In this document: positions 15,880-25,094 of the stretch, one piece after another
Layout of the letters: each line of letters opens with the position of its first letter
How positions within the stretch are numbered: the first letter of the stretch is position 1
NCBI GenBank assembly: GCA_002408465.1
Contig: DHSM01000013.1
Span: 1 to 64,000 of the forward strand
Length of the DNA: 64,000 bases
Source of the DNA: Firmicutes bacterium UBA5286
GTDB lineage: Bacteria; Bacillota; Proteinivoracia; UBA4975
Direction of reading: 5' to 3'
Program-made: the position numbers and the translations under genes
The notes under the pieces: model-generated
The model's database searches: none
Told to the model about the DNA's origin: nothing
What the model saw: only the letters and a program-made list of their open reading frames with translations

Positions 15880-17481
15880 ATGGCCCGAATTATTCCTGAG
15901 CTTAATCCGGATTTAATTGAGAATGAGGGTGAGCGCCGGGTGTACATGGCTGCCCGGGATTTGCCGGGAGACTATACCGTCATCTATGGCTACAAATTCT
16001 GCGACCAGGTTACCGGGGCAGTCATCTGGCAGGCTGACCTGATCATTGTCCACCCGTTTAAGGGCTATATCGTCCTGAAAATTTACCTTGGGGAAGTTGG
16101 CTTTTTTAACGGGCGCTGGCATGAATTTATTCAGGGGGGATACCGGGAAATGAAACGGGACCCCTTGGATGAGGCCCGTGCAGCAGCCTATGCCATTGCC
16201 CGCAGCTATAAGGAGAAGACTGGCTGGACCTTTCCCCTGGGCTTTGACTTCGGCCTGTGTTTCCCCGAGTGCAGCAACATCGAGGGACAACTGCCGGGTA
16301 TTGTCAGGCCGGCGAATCTCCTGGTCAGCCGGGATATGGAGACCTTTGCTGCCCGCATCGGCCAGATTTTTGCTACCTTGCGGACGGGACGGGATGCTGC
16401 TGCCTGCAATCGGCTGGCGGAGCATATTCTCACCGCCAACTTTCGCCTGTACAACACCCTGGAGGAGCAGATACGTTCTTTTGCCCACAGGGCTCAGCTT
16501 ACTTTTACTCAGGAGCAGGAGCGGATTCTGGAGGAGACAGAATTGAACAAGCGCATGGTTTTCTACGGCGCCGCCGGCACCGGCAAGACCATGATTGCAG
16601 TAGAGAAGGCCCGCCGGTTGGCGGAGGCGGGGAAAAAGACTATGCTGACCTGCTTTAACAAAAATCTGGCCAGCCAGTTTCCCGTCGATGTGGAAAATCT
16701 CACTGCCCGCCATTTCCACGGCTTGCTGGAGCGGCTGACGGGCCTCACTCCTCCGGATCGCCAGGATTACGATGATTATTTTGAGCATACCCTGCCGGAG
16801 GGGGGTTACACCCTGTTTTCCCAGCTTCCTCAGGAGCAGAAGTACGATGCCATAGTAGTGGATGAGGGCCAGGACTTCCGCCCTCACTGGTTTCGGTGCC
16901 TGCAGGCAATGGTCAAAGAGGATGGAGAGTTTTATGTTTTTGCCGACAGCAGCCAAAATATCTTTCAGGTAGATCCTTCCGGATTAGAGGCGCTGCCGGC
17001 TTCCCGGTTCCGGCTGACTGTGAATTTGCGCAACACTACTTCTGTCTGCCAGCGCTGGATTGCCCCCTTAAGCGGGGCCAAGATGCGCCTGGGCCTTAAA
17101 GACACTGGCGAGGTGCATTTCCATGCTTGGAATACCGACAGTCATCAGTTGCGGCTATTGGAAAAAGAGGTGGCCCGCCTGCTGGCGCGAAAGATACAGC
17201 CACGGAGGATTACCATTCTCTCACCTAACCGCCGGGAAAAGAGCTGCCTGGCAGGGGTAGACAGCCTCGGGGGCTGCCCCTTGGGAGAAGTGGGGGATCC
17301 CCGTGCTGACGCTCTCAGGTTCAGCACCATCCGGGCCTTTAAAGGACTGGAAGCGGATGTGGTCTTGCTGATTGGAGTGCGCCCCGACAGCCCTGTATGC
17401 AGCCGCCCTGATTTATACGTTGGTGGATCCAGGGCCAGGTACATCTTGCACATTTTCCATCGCGGTGACTGGAAGCTTTAG
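15880..17481 (+). CDS. NERD-domain UvrD-like helicase
   Basis: 533 residues. The N-terminal 180 form a NERD (nuclease-related) domain: ENEGERRVYMAARDLPGDYTVIYGY and QADLIIVHPFKGYIVLK. The D is present, but the usual E-V-K catalytic triplet is replaced by LKI, so the nuclease may be inactive. The SF1 helicase part follows: Walker A GAAGTGKT (K236), Walker B VVDEGQDF, ADSSQNIF, NLRNTTSVC, IRAFKGLEADVV and GGSRARYIL. It is compact, without long 1B/2B inserts. ATG 15880 follows GGACAGGAGG at 9-nt spacing. Role in DNA repair, defence or stress is unknown. It is the second UvrD-like protein of the window. Confidence 0.8.
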   Translation: MARIIPELNPDLIENEGERRVYMAARDLPGDYTVIYGYKFCDQVTGAVIWQADLIIVHPFKGYIVLKIYLGEVGFFNGRWHEFIQGGYREMKRDPLDEARAAAYAIARSYKEKTGWTFPLGFDFGLCFPECSNIEGQLPGIVRPANLLVSRDMETFAARIGQIFATLRTGRDAAACNRLAEHILTANFRLYNTLEEQIRSFAHRAQLTFTQEQERILEETELNKRMVFYGAAGTGKTMIAVEKARRLAEAGKKTMLTCFNKNLASQFPVDVENLTARHFHGLLERLTGLTPPDRQDYDDYFEHTLPEGGYTLFSQLPQEQKYDAIVVDEGQDFRPHWFRCLQAMVKEDGEFYVFADSSQNIFQVDPSGLEALPASRFRLTVNLRNTTSVCQRWIAPLSGAKMRLGLKDTGEVHFHAWNTDSHQLRLLEKEVARLLARKIQPRRITILSPNRREKSCLAGVDSLGGCPLGEVGDPRADALRFSTIRAFKGLEADVVLLIGVRPDSPVCSRPDLYVGGSRARYILHIFHRGDWKL

Positions 17482-17510
17482 TCCAATTCATTGTAAAGGA
17501 GGTGACAGTC

Positions 17511-17771
17511 ATGGTTGAATCAAGATGCGGCTTGCTGTGCAGCCAGTGCTCTTACAGAGAGTCCGCCAATTGTCCCGGCTGCCTGCACACAGAAAAACTG
17601 TTTTGGGGAGAATGTCACATAAAGAATTGTTGTGAAGACAGGAAAATCGCTCATTGCGGCCAGTGCCCGGACTTTTCTTGCTCCCCCTTAAAGGAATTCT
17701 CCTATGACAAGGAGCATGGCGACCAGGGAGCCAGGATTGAACAGTGCAAAAAATGGTTTGAGGCAGAATAG
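17511..17771 (+). CDS. DUF3795 cysteine-rich protein
   Basis: 86 residues with many Cys in CxxC pairs: RCGLLCSQCSY, NCPGC, CHIKNCC, CGQCPDF. This is the DUF3795 pattern and suggests zinc or iron-sulfur binding. Function of the family is not established. Start at ATG 17511, 6 nt after a consensus AAAGGAGGTGA. Stands between the NERD helicase and a peptide-binding lipoprotein, with no clear tie to either. Confidence 0.8.
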   Translation: MVESRCGLLCSQCSYRESANCPGCLHTEKLFWGECHIKNCCEDRKIAHCGQCPDFSCSPLKEFSYDKEHGDQGARIEQCKKWFEAE

Positions 17772-17866
17772 CCGTCAGCGTTGATTGAGTTTGGTGAAGT
17801 ATATTTGCCAAGAATTTGGTCATAACTACTTTTCATCCATAGTTATCCAAGTTTTTGGAGGTGGAT

Positions 17867-19474
17867 ATGTTTAAAAAGATCATCATCTTCTTAGTAATTA
17901 CTGTCTTGATTGCCCTAGGGACAACCGGCTGCGAGACCAAAAAATCCAGTGGCTGTCTTGAGCGGGCTTTGCTCGGGGAGCCCGGCATGCTTAACCCGCT
18001 TTTGGTCAGCGAGGAGTGTCCTGTGAGCGCGTATATCTTTCAGGGCCTGGTCCGCTATGACGAACATTTGCGGCTTGTGGGCCAACTGGCCGAGAGCTGG
18101 GAGGTCAGCCCTGACAACCGGGAATGGACCTTCTTCCTAAGGCCGGATGTATGCTGGCATGATGGGGAACCCTTTACCGCTCGTGACGTTGAATTTACCT
18201 TTGCAGTCAAGGCCTTTGACAAGAGCTTCTCTGGTCCCAAAGATAAGGACTTGGCCCAGATTGAGGCCATTGAGGTCTTGGATGACTACAGCATCAAATT
18301 TATCTTGGCTCCAGAGCATGATTTCTCAATGGGGAAAATGTGTCTGGGTATTTTGCCCCGTCATCTTTTTGACCCTCAGATTGCTATGGGCCGGGACAAG
18401 GTCCCCATTGGCCACATGGCCGAGCATCCCCGGAACTGGCGGCCTGTGGGCACAGGGCCCTATCGCTTCGCGGACCGGCAGGACCAGTGCATCACTTTGG
18501 AACGCAACGACTATTATTATGATGGGGACTGTCCCTTTATCCAGACGATAAAATTCAATTTCTATTCAGATTTTGACACTGCCCTGTCGGCCCTGGCTGC
18601 CGGCAAGGTAGATCTGCTAGAAGACATTACTCCTGCGCAAATGGAGACAGTCCCCGACCTGACCCAGACCCATGAGTATTACGCTTGTCAGGAAATGGGC
18701 TGCCAAGTCCTGGCCTTTAACTTTCGGCCCCAGGCCTTTGGCCCAGACCGAGAAAATCCCTGGCAGGACCGCAGAGTCCGCCAGGCGGTGGCTTGGGCCA
18801 TCGACCGGGAGAGAATTATTGCCGAGCTTTTGGGGGGCAGGGGTGTCCAGATGGACAGCACAGTGCCGCCTGAATCCTGGGCCTATTCTCCGGAGCTTGT
18901 TACCTATGCCCAGGATCTGGCCCGGGCAGGACAACTTTTGGATCAGGCAGGCTGGCCGGAGAAATTGGACGGCTGGCGGTACAGCGAGGGCAAGAGGCTT
19001 TCTTTTCAGCTGACACTCAGGGAAGATAACCCTTTTCATGGGGAAATCGCCGCCATGGTAAAGGAAGATTTGGCCCAGGTGGGTATTGAAGTAAAGCTTA
19101 ATCCCCGGGCCTGGAGAGAGCTGCTCCTTGGCTGTATAGATGCGGGGGACTTTGAGATGGCCCTCATGGGCCTCAGTCTGGATCCCGACCCTGATGCCAC
19201 TGTCTATTTCCGCTCCGATTCCATCAGCCGAGGCATGAATTTTGGGGCGTATACAAGCCCTGCCATGGATGCCATCCTCCAACTGGATGGCGGACCAGGC
19301 AAAGCCGAAACCAACCTACGGGTTTATGCCGAGATGCAGAAGCTCATGTCCCATGACCTCCCCTTTGTGTTTTTGTTTTCACCTGCCCGCACAGCCATAG
19401 CCAGCAAAAGCTTGAAGGGCATTGTCCCTTCACCCTTGGGACTGTGCTGGCCGGAGCGCTGGTATTTTGATTGA
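17867..19474 (+). CDS. Peptide/nickel-type ABC substrate-binding lipoprotein
   Basis: 535-residue SBP family 5 protein. The signal IALGTTGC gives a lipidated Cys. The domain starts EPGMLNPLLVSEECPVSAYIFQGLV and shows AESWEVSPDNREWTFFLRPDVCWHDGEPFTA, VGTGPYRF and DRRVRQAVAWAIDRERI, all typical of DppA/OppA. Captures oligopeptides (or another small ligand) outside the cell. No permease genes adjoin it; the nearest matching ATPases are at 25.7-27.7 kb. TTGGAGGTG before ATG 17867; an upstream TTG/GTG reading would lie within the ribosome site. Confidence 0.85.
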   Translation: MFKKIIIFLVITVLIALGTTGCETKKSSGCLERALLGEPGMLNPLLVSEECPVSAYIFQGLVRYDEHLRLVGQLAESWEVSPDNREWTFFLRPDVCWHDGEPFTARDVEFTFAVKAFDKSFSGPKDKDLAQIEAIEVLDDYSIKFILAPEHDFSMGKMCLGILPRHLFDPQIAMGRDKVPIGHMAEHPRNWRPVGTGPYRFADRQDQCITLERNDYYYDGDCPFIQTIKFNFYSDFDTALSALAAGKVDLLEDITPAQMETVPDLTQTHEYYACQEMGCQVLAFNFRPQAFGPDRENPWQDRRVRQAVAWAIDRERIIAELLGGRGVQMDSTVPPESWAYSPELVTYAQDLARAGQLLDQAGWPEKLDGWRYSEGKRLSFQLTLREDNPFHGEIAAMVKEDLAQVGIEVKLNPRAWRELLLGCIDAGDFEMALMGLSLDPDPDATVYFRSDSISRGMNFGAYTSPAMDAILQLDGGPGKAETNLRVYAEMQKLMSHDLPFVFLFSPARTAIASKSLKGIVPSPLGLCWPERWYFD

Positions 19475-19481
19475 TTAGGAA

Positions 19482-19508
19482 AAAACTCCCTGCGGGGAGT
19501 TTTATTTT
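19482..19508 (+). terminator. Terminator of the binding-protein gene
   Basis: AAAACTCCC / GGGGAGTTTT stem with a TGC loop, then TTTTATTTT. Confidence 0.85.
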
Positions 19509-19529
19509 CGAACGTTAGTTTGGTATAAT
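19509..19529 (+). promoter_or_regulatory. SOS (LexA) box overlapping the dinB promoter
   Basis: CGAAC-GTTA-GTTTG at 19509-19522 fits the Gram-positive LexA/DinR box (CGAAC-N4-GTTCG type, one change). It sits against the -10 TATAAT at 19524-19529. Confidence 0.75.
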
Positions 19530-19548
19530 GAGGCCAGGGGGTGAGGGA

Positions 19549-20742
19549 ATGGATACTCCGATCATCCATGTAGATATGGACGCATTTTTTGCGTCGGTAG
19601 AGATGAGAGATAATCCCCAGTACCGGGGCAAGCCGGTAATCATTGGCGGCGATCCCCGCCGGGATGTGCGCTCGGTGGTGTCCACTGCCAGTTATGAGGC
19701 CAGGAAGTTCGGGGTCCATTCGGCCATGCCCTTGATGCAGGCCTATAGGCTGTGCCCTCAGGGGATCTTCCTTCGGGGCAATATGGCCCGGTATGGGGAA
19801 GTGTCCCGCCAGATTATGCAAATCTTTGCCCGCTATACCCCTTTGGTGGAACCCTTGTCTGTAGATGAGGCCTTTTTGGATGTTTCCGGCTGTGAGGGAC
19901 TATTTGGCCCGCCGGTGGTGATCGCCGCCCGCATCCAGGAGGATATTGAGCAAGAATTGCAGCTGACAGCTTCAGTGGGGGTGGCGCCAAACAAGTTTTT
20001 GGCCAAACTGGCTTCGGATTTGGAAAAGCCCCGGGGCTTTACCGTCATTCGGCCAGATGAGGTTGAGGCTGTGCTTACGCCGCTGCCTGTGGAAAAGCTG
20101 TGGGGGGTAGGGGAAAAGACTGCGGTCAAACTCAGGAGCATGGGCATAGATACCGTTGGGCAGCTAGCAAGTTTGCCGGAAAATTTGCTGACGGCAGCCT
20201 TTGGCAAAATGGGCGCCGCTCTGCGGTATTTGGCCAGGGGCGAGGACTGCCGCACAGTGGAGACCAGCCGGGCCGCCAAGTCTATCAGCCGGGAGATCAC
20301 TTTCCCCCGGGATGTAACAGATATGGACAGGCTGCAGACGGTAATTCTGGAACTGGCCGACGATGTGGCCTGCACTCTGCGGGCCAGTCAGTTTCTCGCC
20401 GGGACGATTACCCTGAAACTCAGGTACGGAAATTTTGAGACCCTTACCCGGCAGGGGCCGCTGCCTGCTCCCGCCTGTCTGACCATGCCCATTTACAATA
20501 AAGCCCTGGAACTGCTGGCCAAGGTCAATCTTCAGGGCAGGGGCATCCGCCTGGTGGGGGTAGGGACCGGCGGGTTGGTAAAGAGTCAGGGAAGCCGGCA
20601 GCTCAGTTTTTTTGAGGACCCGGGACTGGCTAAAGAGGAAAAAATCGCTGAAGCCATAGATCGGGTTTCCGCCCGCTACGGCAGCGGCGTGGTCAAGCGG
20701 GCCGCCCTGATCAAAAAAAACAATACCTCCCGGGAACGATAG
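19549..20742 (+). CDS. dinB: DNA polymerase IV
   Basis: 397-residue Y-family translesion polymerase. Motifs: IIHVDMDAFFASVE with catalytic Asp, YEARKFGVHSAMP, SVDEAFLDV with the Asp-Glu pair, SVGVAPNKFLAKLASDLEKP, and the helix-hairpin-helix LWGVGEKTAVKLRSMG. The little-finger domain ends in SFFEDP, resembling a beta-clamp binding motif (QLSFF). Start at ATG 19549 after AGGGGGTGAGG; an upstream ATG at 19528 lies in the promoter. The LexA box makes it a damage-inducible gene. Confidence 0.93.
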   Translation: MDTPIIHVDMDAFFASVEMRDNPQYRGKPVIIGGDPRRDVRSVVSTASYEARKFGVHSAMPLMQAYRLCPQGIFLRGNMARYGEVSRQIMQIFARYTPLVEPLSVDEAFLDVSGCEGLFGPPVVIAARIQEDIEQELQLTASVGVAPNKFLAKLASDLEKPRGFTVIRPDEVEAVLTPLPVEKLWGVGEKTAVKLRSMGIDTVGQLASLPENLLTAAFGKMGAALRYLARGEDCRTVETSRAAKSISREITFPRDVTDMDRLQTVILELADDVACTLRASQFLAGTITLKLRYGNFETLTRQGPLPAPACLTMPIYNKALELLAKVNLQGRGIRLVGVGTGGLVKSQGSRQLSFFEDPGLAKEEKIAEAIDRVSARYGSGVVKRAALIKKNNTSRER

Positions 20743-20824
20743 GAGCAGGACTTTTTTCCCCTGTTGGGATATAGTAAGATGAAAGTGCAGAAAACTGTGC
20801 TTTTTCTTAAGAAGGGGTGATGAA

Positions 20825-23377
20825 ATGACGGAGAAATTAATGCTGATAGATGCCAACAGCTTGCTGTACAGGGCGTTTTTTGCATTGCCGCCTCTGGAAA
20901 ACAGCCAGGGTCAGCCCACCGGGGCGGTGTACGGACTGATTAATATGCTGCTGAAATTGCTGGACCAGTACAAGGTTGACTATGCTGTGGCCGCCTTTGA
21001 TTTGCCGGAACCCACCAAGCGCAGCCTGGAGTACAGCGAGTATAAGGCCAATCGCCCGCCCACGCCTTTTGAACTGCGCGGCCAGATGCAGATTGCCCGG
21101 GACGTGCTCCGGGCTATGGGCATTGAGTGTATTGAGCTGGCAGGGTATGAAGCTGACGACCTAGTGGGGAGCATGGCGGCAAAAGCTGCCCAAGAGGGCT
21201 GTTTCAGCTGGATTGTAAGCGGCGACCGGGATATCCTCCAGGTTGTGGGAGAATCTACTCATGTAATCATGACCCAAAAGGGCATCAGCCAGACCGCAGT
21301 TTTTGACGAGGCAGCGGTTGAGGCAAAATATAATGTCAGTCCCCCCCAGATTGTCGACATCAAGGGGTTGATGGGGGACAGCTCAGATAATATCCCCGGG
21401 GTGCCGGGGATTGGCGCAAAAACCGCCAGCAAGCTGATTTCCCAGTATGGCAGCGTGGCGGGAGTGTATGAGAACATTGACCAGTTGAAGGGAAAAATGC
21501 GGGAGAACTTGGAACTCTACCAGGATCAGGCTTTTTTGAGCCGGCGGCTGGCAGAAATCGACACCCAGGCGCCCCTGCCCCTGGAATGGCCGCCGGCCAA
21601 GCTCAAGCGGGATGACAAGGAATTATACAGATTATTTAAGAGGCTGGAATTTAACACCCTGCTGGAGCGGCTGGCCCTGGTGGATTACAGTGAGGCCAAG
21701 CTGAAAACCATCACCAGCCCTCAACTGGATCCGAAAATTTTCAGCGGCCAGGAACTGGCGGTGATCTTGCTGGAGGATTCTCTGGCTGTTGGCAACAAAG
21801 AAATGTCCCTGCTCTTTGCCGGTGACGGGTTTGCTGCCGCTTGCCAGGGGCTGGAGGAGTATTTGGGCCGGGAGGCAACCCTCATCACCGATGATGCCAA
21901 AAAGATCTACCGCTTTGCTTTTGATCGGGAGATTGCTCTGGAAGCTGAGGTCCACAGCTGCCAGCTGGCGGCTTATTTGCTTAAGCCCGGCAGCAATATG
22001 GATATTCCCAACCTGGTTCGGGCCTGGACCGAAACCGGCGTTGACCGGGGGGAGCAATCGGAACAAGAACATGTGGCGGCCCATGCCAGCCTGCTGCCTA
22101 AGCTGTGGCAGAGCCTGAAAGAGAATTTGCAGGCGACCAAGGCCTGGGAATTGTACCGGGAGATTGAACTGCCCCTCAGCCGGGTGTTGGCCCGGATGGA
22201 ACGCACCGGCATTGCCGTAGATGTCCGGGAGCTGGAGACAATAGGCGCTGAGCTCCAGGCAAAGATTGTTGACTTGGAAGAACGAATCATCACTGCCGCG
22301 GGCTATGAATTTAACATCAATTCGCCTAAGCAGCTGGGAGAAATGCTCTTTGAGCGCTTGGGCATTCCGCCTGTGCGCAAGACCAAGACGGGTTATTCCA
22401 CTGATGCAGCGGTGCTTGAGTTCATCAGCGACAGCCATGAAGTGGTGCCCCTGGTTTTGGAATACAGACAGCTGGTGAAACTGCAGAGCACATATGTCCA
22501 GGGGCTGAAAGATGTTTGGGACCAGGAGACCGGCAGGATATACACCAACTTTAACCAGATGGTGACCGCTACCGGCCGCCTCAGCAGCACCGAACCCAAT
22601 TTGCAGAACATACCCATCCGCCTGGAGGAAGGGCGCAGGATTCGCAAGGCTTTTGTCCCAGGCGGCGGCTATCAGTGGCTGCTGGCTGCTGACTATTCCC
22701 AAATTGAGTTGCGGGTATTAGCCCATATTTCCGGCGATTCTACATTGACGGAGGCTTTTCGCGGGGGCCAGGACATCCACCGGCGCACGGCGGCGGAAAT
22801 TTTCGGGGTGGCCCTGGAGGATGTAACTGACAGCCAGCGCCAGGCGGCCAAGGCCGTCAATTTTGGCCTGGTTTACGGGCAGACCGATTTCGGCCTGGCA
22901 AAATCCCTGGGGATTGCCAAGAAAGAGGCTGCCAGTTACATTGACGCATATTTTCACCGCTATCCCGGGGTCAAGGAATACATGGATCATATTGTCGCCC
23001 AGGCCAGAAAAGACGGCTATGTCACCACCCTTTATAACCGGCGCCGCTACCTGCCGGAAATCGGCAGCCGCAATTTCCAACGCCGCTCCTTTGCCGAGCG
23101 CACTGCCATCAACACCCCTATCCAGGGGACGGCGGCAGATATTATCAAGCTGGCCATGGTGGAAGTGGAAAAACGCCTGGAGGCTGAGGGACTGGTGTCA
23201 AGAATGCTGCTGCAGGTTCATGACGAACTAGTGCTGGAGACCACCTCTGAGGAACTGAAGCGGTTGGCCAAGCTGGTTGTTACAGCTATGGAGGAAGTTG
23301 TCCAGTTGAATGTTCCCCTGGTTGTAGATGTAAAGACCGGCTCCAACTGGTATAATATGGAGTCAATAAAGGACTGA
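20825..23377 (+). CDS. polA: DNA polymerase I
   Basis: 850-residue family A polymerase: 5'-3' exonuclease (about 1-290; LIDANSLLYRAFFALP, GYEADDLVGSMA, DIKGLMGDSSDNIPGVPGIG), a 3'-5' exonuclease-like domain (about 300-460) and polymerase (about 470-850; AADYSQIELRVLAH, QRQAAKAVNFGLVYG, LQVHDELVLE). The proofreading motif (DTET type) is not seen at its place, where the sequence reads AVILLEDSLAV, so proofreading is probably absent as in many Gram-positive Pol I. AAGGGGTGATGAA precedes the ATG. mutM follows 5 bp later, so the two are probably co-transcribed for base-excision repair. Confidence 0.95.
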   Translation: MTEKLMLIDANSLLYRAFFALPPLENSQGQPTGAVYGLINMLLKLLDQYKVDYAVAAFDLPEPTKRSLEYSEYKANRPPTPFELRGQMQIARDVLRAMGIECIELAGYEADDLVGSMAAKAAQEGCFSWIVSGDRDILQVVGESTHVIMTQKGISQTAVFDEAAVEAKYNVSPPQIVDIKGLMGDSSDNIPGVPGIGAKTASKLISQYGSVAGVYENIDQLKGKMRENLELYQDQAFLSRRLAEIDTQAPLPLEWPPAKLKRDDKELYRLFKRLEFNTLLERLALVDYSEAKLKTITSPQLDPKIFSGQELAVILLEDSLAVGNKEMSLLFAGDGFAAACQGLEEYLGREATLITDDAKKIYRFAFDREIALEAEVHSCQLAAYLLKPGSNMDIPNLVRAWTETGVDRGEQSEQEHVAAHASLLPKLWQSLKENLQATKAWELYREIELPLSRVLARMERTGIAVDVRELETIGAELQAKIVDLEERIITAAGYEFNINSPKQLGEMLFERLGIPPVRKTKTGYSTDAAVLEFISDSHEVVPLVLEYRQLVKLQSTYVQGLKDVWDQETGRIYTNFNQMVTATGRLSSTEPNLQNIPIRLEEGRRIRKAFVPGGGYQWLLAADYSQIELRVLAHISGDSTLTEAFRGGQDIHRRTAAEIFGVALEDVTDSQRQAAKAVNFGLVYGQTDFGLAKSLGIAKKEAASYIDAYFHRYPGVKEYMDHIVAQARKDGYVTTLYNRRRYLPEIGSRNFQRRSFAERTAINTPIQGTAADIIKLAMVEVEKRLEAEGLVSRMLLQVHDELVLETTSEELKRLAKLVVTAMEEVVQLNVPLVVDVKTGSNWYNMESIKD

Positions 23378-23382
23378 AGAAG

Positions 23383-24225
23383 ATGCCTGAACTGCCAGAA
23401 GTAGAGACAATCGTCGGCGACCTGGCCCCCCTGCTCACGGGGGCCAGAATTATCAGGGTGCAAGTTTGGGACCCTCGGCTGGTCCGTTTTCCAGGAGCTG
23501 AAGATTTTAACCGCCGCCTTACAGGCAGGATTATCCGGACCATGACTAGAAGGGGCAAGTATGTAGTTGTTGAGCTGGACCAGGGCCTTACCTGGCTGGT
23601 GCATCTGCGCATGACGGGAAGGCTGTTAACCAGGCTGGAGCCGGGGGAGCGGCACCAGCGGGCTCAGTTTACCCTGGATAATGGGGTTAATCTGTCTTAT
23701 TGCGATTTGCGCCGGTTTGGCGATATGTGGGCTTTCTGGCCAGGGGAGGAGGAGCACTTGGGGGGCTTTCAAACCTTGGGACCTGAGCCCCTGGGAGAGG
23801 AGTATAACCCGGACTGGCTGCTGGCGGCCTTTGCCGGCCGCAAGGCAGCGGTCAAGGCCCTGCTCCTCAATCAGAGCATTGTCGCCGGCCTGGGCAATAT
23901 ATATGCCGATGAGGCCCTCTTTTTGGCGGGAATCCATCCTGCTAGGTCAGGCTGTTCCTTGACGGCAGAAGAATGCGGGACGCTGGCCGCGGCAGTGAAG
24001 ACAGTCATCGCCGGGGCTATTTCCAGCCGGGGGACAACCTTCAGGGACTATCGCAGCGGCCTGGGCACCGTCGGCAATTACCAGCAACGGCTGCAGGTCT
24101 ATGGCAGGGCGGGAGAGCCTTGCTTCAGCTGCGGCGAGACACTGGAACGCATGCGGATTGGAGGCAGGACCAGTGTGTTTTGCCCCCGGTGTCAGCTGCA
24201 GGTCAGGCAAGCGGGGGAGATTTAA
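23383..24225 (+). CDS. mutM: Formamidopyrimidine-DNA glycosylase
   Basis: 280 residues. N-terminal catalytic MPELPEVETIV (P2 nucleophile, E3), LRMTGRL, the helix-two-turn-helix region LLNQSIVAGLGNIYADEALF, and a C-terminal zinc finger CFSCGETLERMRIGGR...CPRCQ. Removes oxidised purines such as 8-oxoguanine and nicks the strand. Start fixed by the obligatory N-terminal Pro. Five bp after polA. Confidence 0.95.
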   Translation: MPELPEVETIVGDLAPLLTGARIIRVQVWDPRLVRFPGAEDFNRRLTGRIIRTMTRRGKYVVVELDQGLTWLVHLRMTGRLLTRLEPGERHQRAQFTLDNGVNLSYCDLRRFGDMWAFWPGEEEHLGGFQTLGPEPLGEEYNPDWLLAAFAGRKAAVKALLLNQSIVAGLGNIYADEALFLAGIHPARSGCSLTAEECGTLAAAVKTVIAGAISSRGTTFRDYRSGLGTVGNYQQRLQVYGRAGEPCFSCGETLERMRIGGRTSVFCPRCQLQVRQAGEI

Positions 24226-24351
24226 AACCATGTCGGTTTTCGTCCACGGCATCACCTGAAAACACTGGATCGAGGAGTAGCTAGATTTTTCGGTTTGACG
24301 AAAGAATTTCAGCGGCAGCTAGCCGGGCAGAGAACCCAGAATATCATTATT

Positions 24352-24374
24352 AACACCTGTGGGTGTTTTTTTGT
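24352..24374 (+). terminator. Terminator after polA-mutM
   Basis: AACACC / GGGTGTT stem with a TGT loop and a run of seven T. The remainder of 24226-24350 shows no gene. Confidence 0.8.
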
Positions 24375-24485
24375 CCAATCAGAGGTGGTGAAGTAAAAGT
24401 AATCGAAACGATAATCTTTATAGTCAAGCCCTTTATCTTCCGGGCAGCTTTGATATAATTAGTTAAGTGCGAAAGGAGGGTGCCT

Positions 24486-25094
24486 GTGGAACCAGTGGTC
24501 ATAGGCCTTACCGGCGGGATTGCCTGCGGCAAGTCTACGGTGGCCAGGACATTAAAAAGCAAAGACGCAATAATAATTGATGCTGATCGGGAATCCAAAC
24601 AATTAATGAAGGCAGGCAGCCCCATATGGACAAAACTGATAGCTGAGTTCGGCAGGGAAATACTCAATCCCGATAACACTATTAACCGCCGCCGCTTGGG
24701 CAACATGGTTTTTGGCGATGGCTACAAATTAAAGAAACTCAATTCCATTGTTCATCCAGGGGTGATTGAGCAGATTGCCGGGAAAATCCGTCGCTATAAA
24801 GAGGAAGGCCGCTGGCCAGCAATTGTCTTAGATGCGCCCCTTCTTTATGAGGTGGGGGCGGAAAAATTAGTTGATTTTACTTGGGTGGTGGCCGTCGACC
24901 GCCAGACCCAAATTAACCGCCTGCTGGCCAGGGACAAGATTACCCCTGAGCAGGCCAGCCAGCGGATTGAGGCTCAGATGCCTTTAGAGGAAAAGGTGGC
25001 ACGGGCAGATGCGGTTATCAATAATACCGGCAGCCGCAGGGCAACCCGGGAAATGGTGTATGATTTATGGAATCAGTATGTTGAAAGAGGATGA
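24486..25094 (+). CDS. coaE: Dephospho-CoA kinase
   Basis: 202 residues. P-loop LTGGIACGKST near residue 6, then IIDADRESKQL, a lid with NRRRLGNMVF, and LDAPLLYEVG. Last step of CoA synthesis: phosphorylates dephospho-CoA at the ribose 3'-OH. GTG 24486 lies 6-7 nt after GAAAGGAGG; GTG 24480 directly abuts it and is less likely. TATAAT at 24454-24459 may be the promoter -10. Overlaps the transglycosylase gene by 4 bp (ATGA). Confidence 0.92.
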   Translation: MEPVVIGLTGGIACGKSTVARTLKSKDAIIIDADRESKQLMKAGSPIWTKLIAEFGREILNPDNTINRRRLGNMVFGDGYKLKKLNSIVHPGVIEQIAGKIRRYKEEGRWPAIVLDAPLLYEVGAEKLVDFTWVVAVDRQTQINRLLARDKITPEQASQRIEAQMPLEEKVARADAVINNTGSRRATREMVYDLWNQYVERG

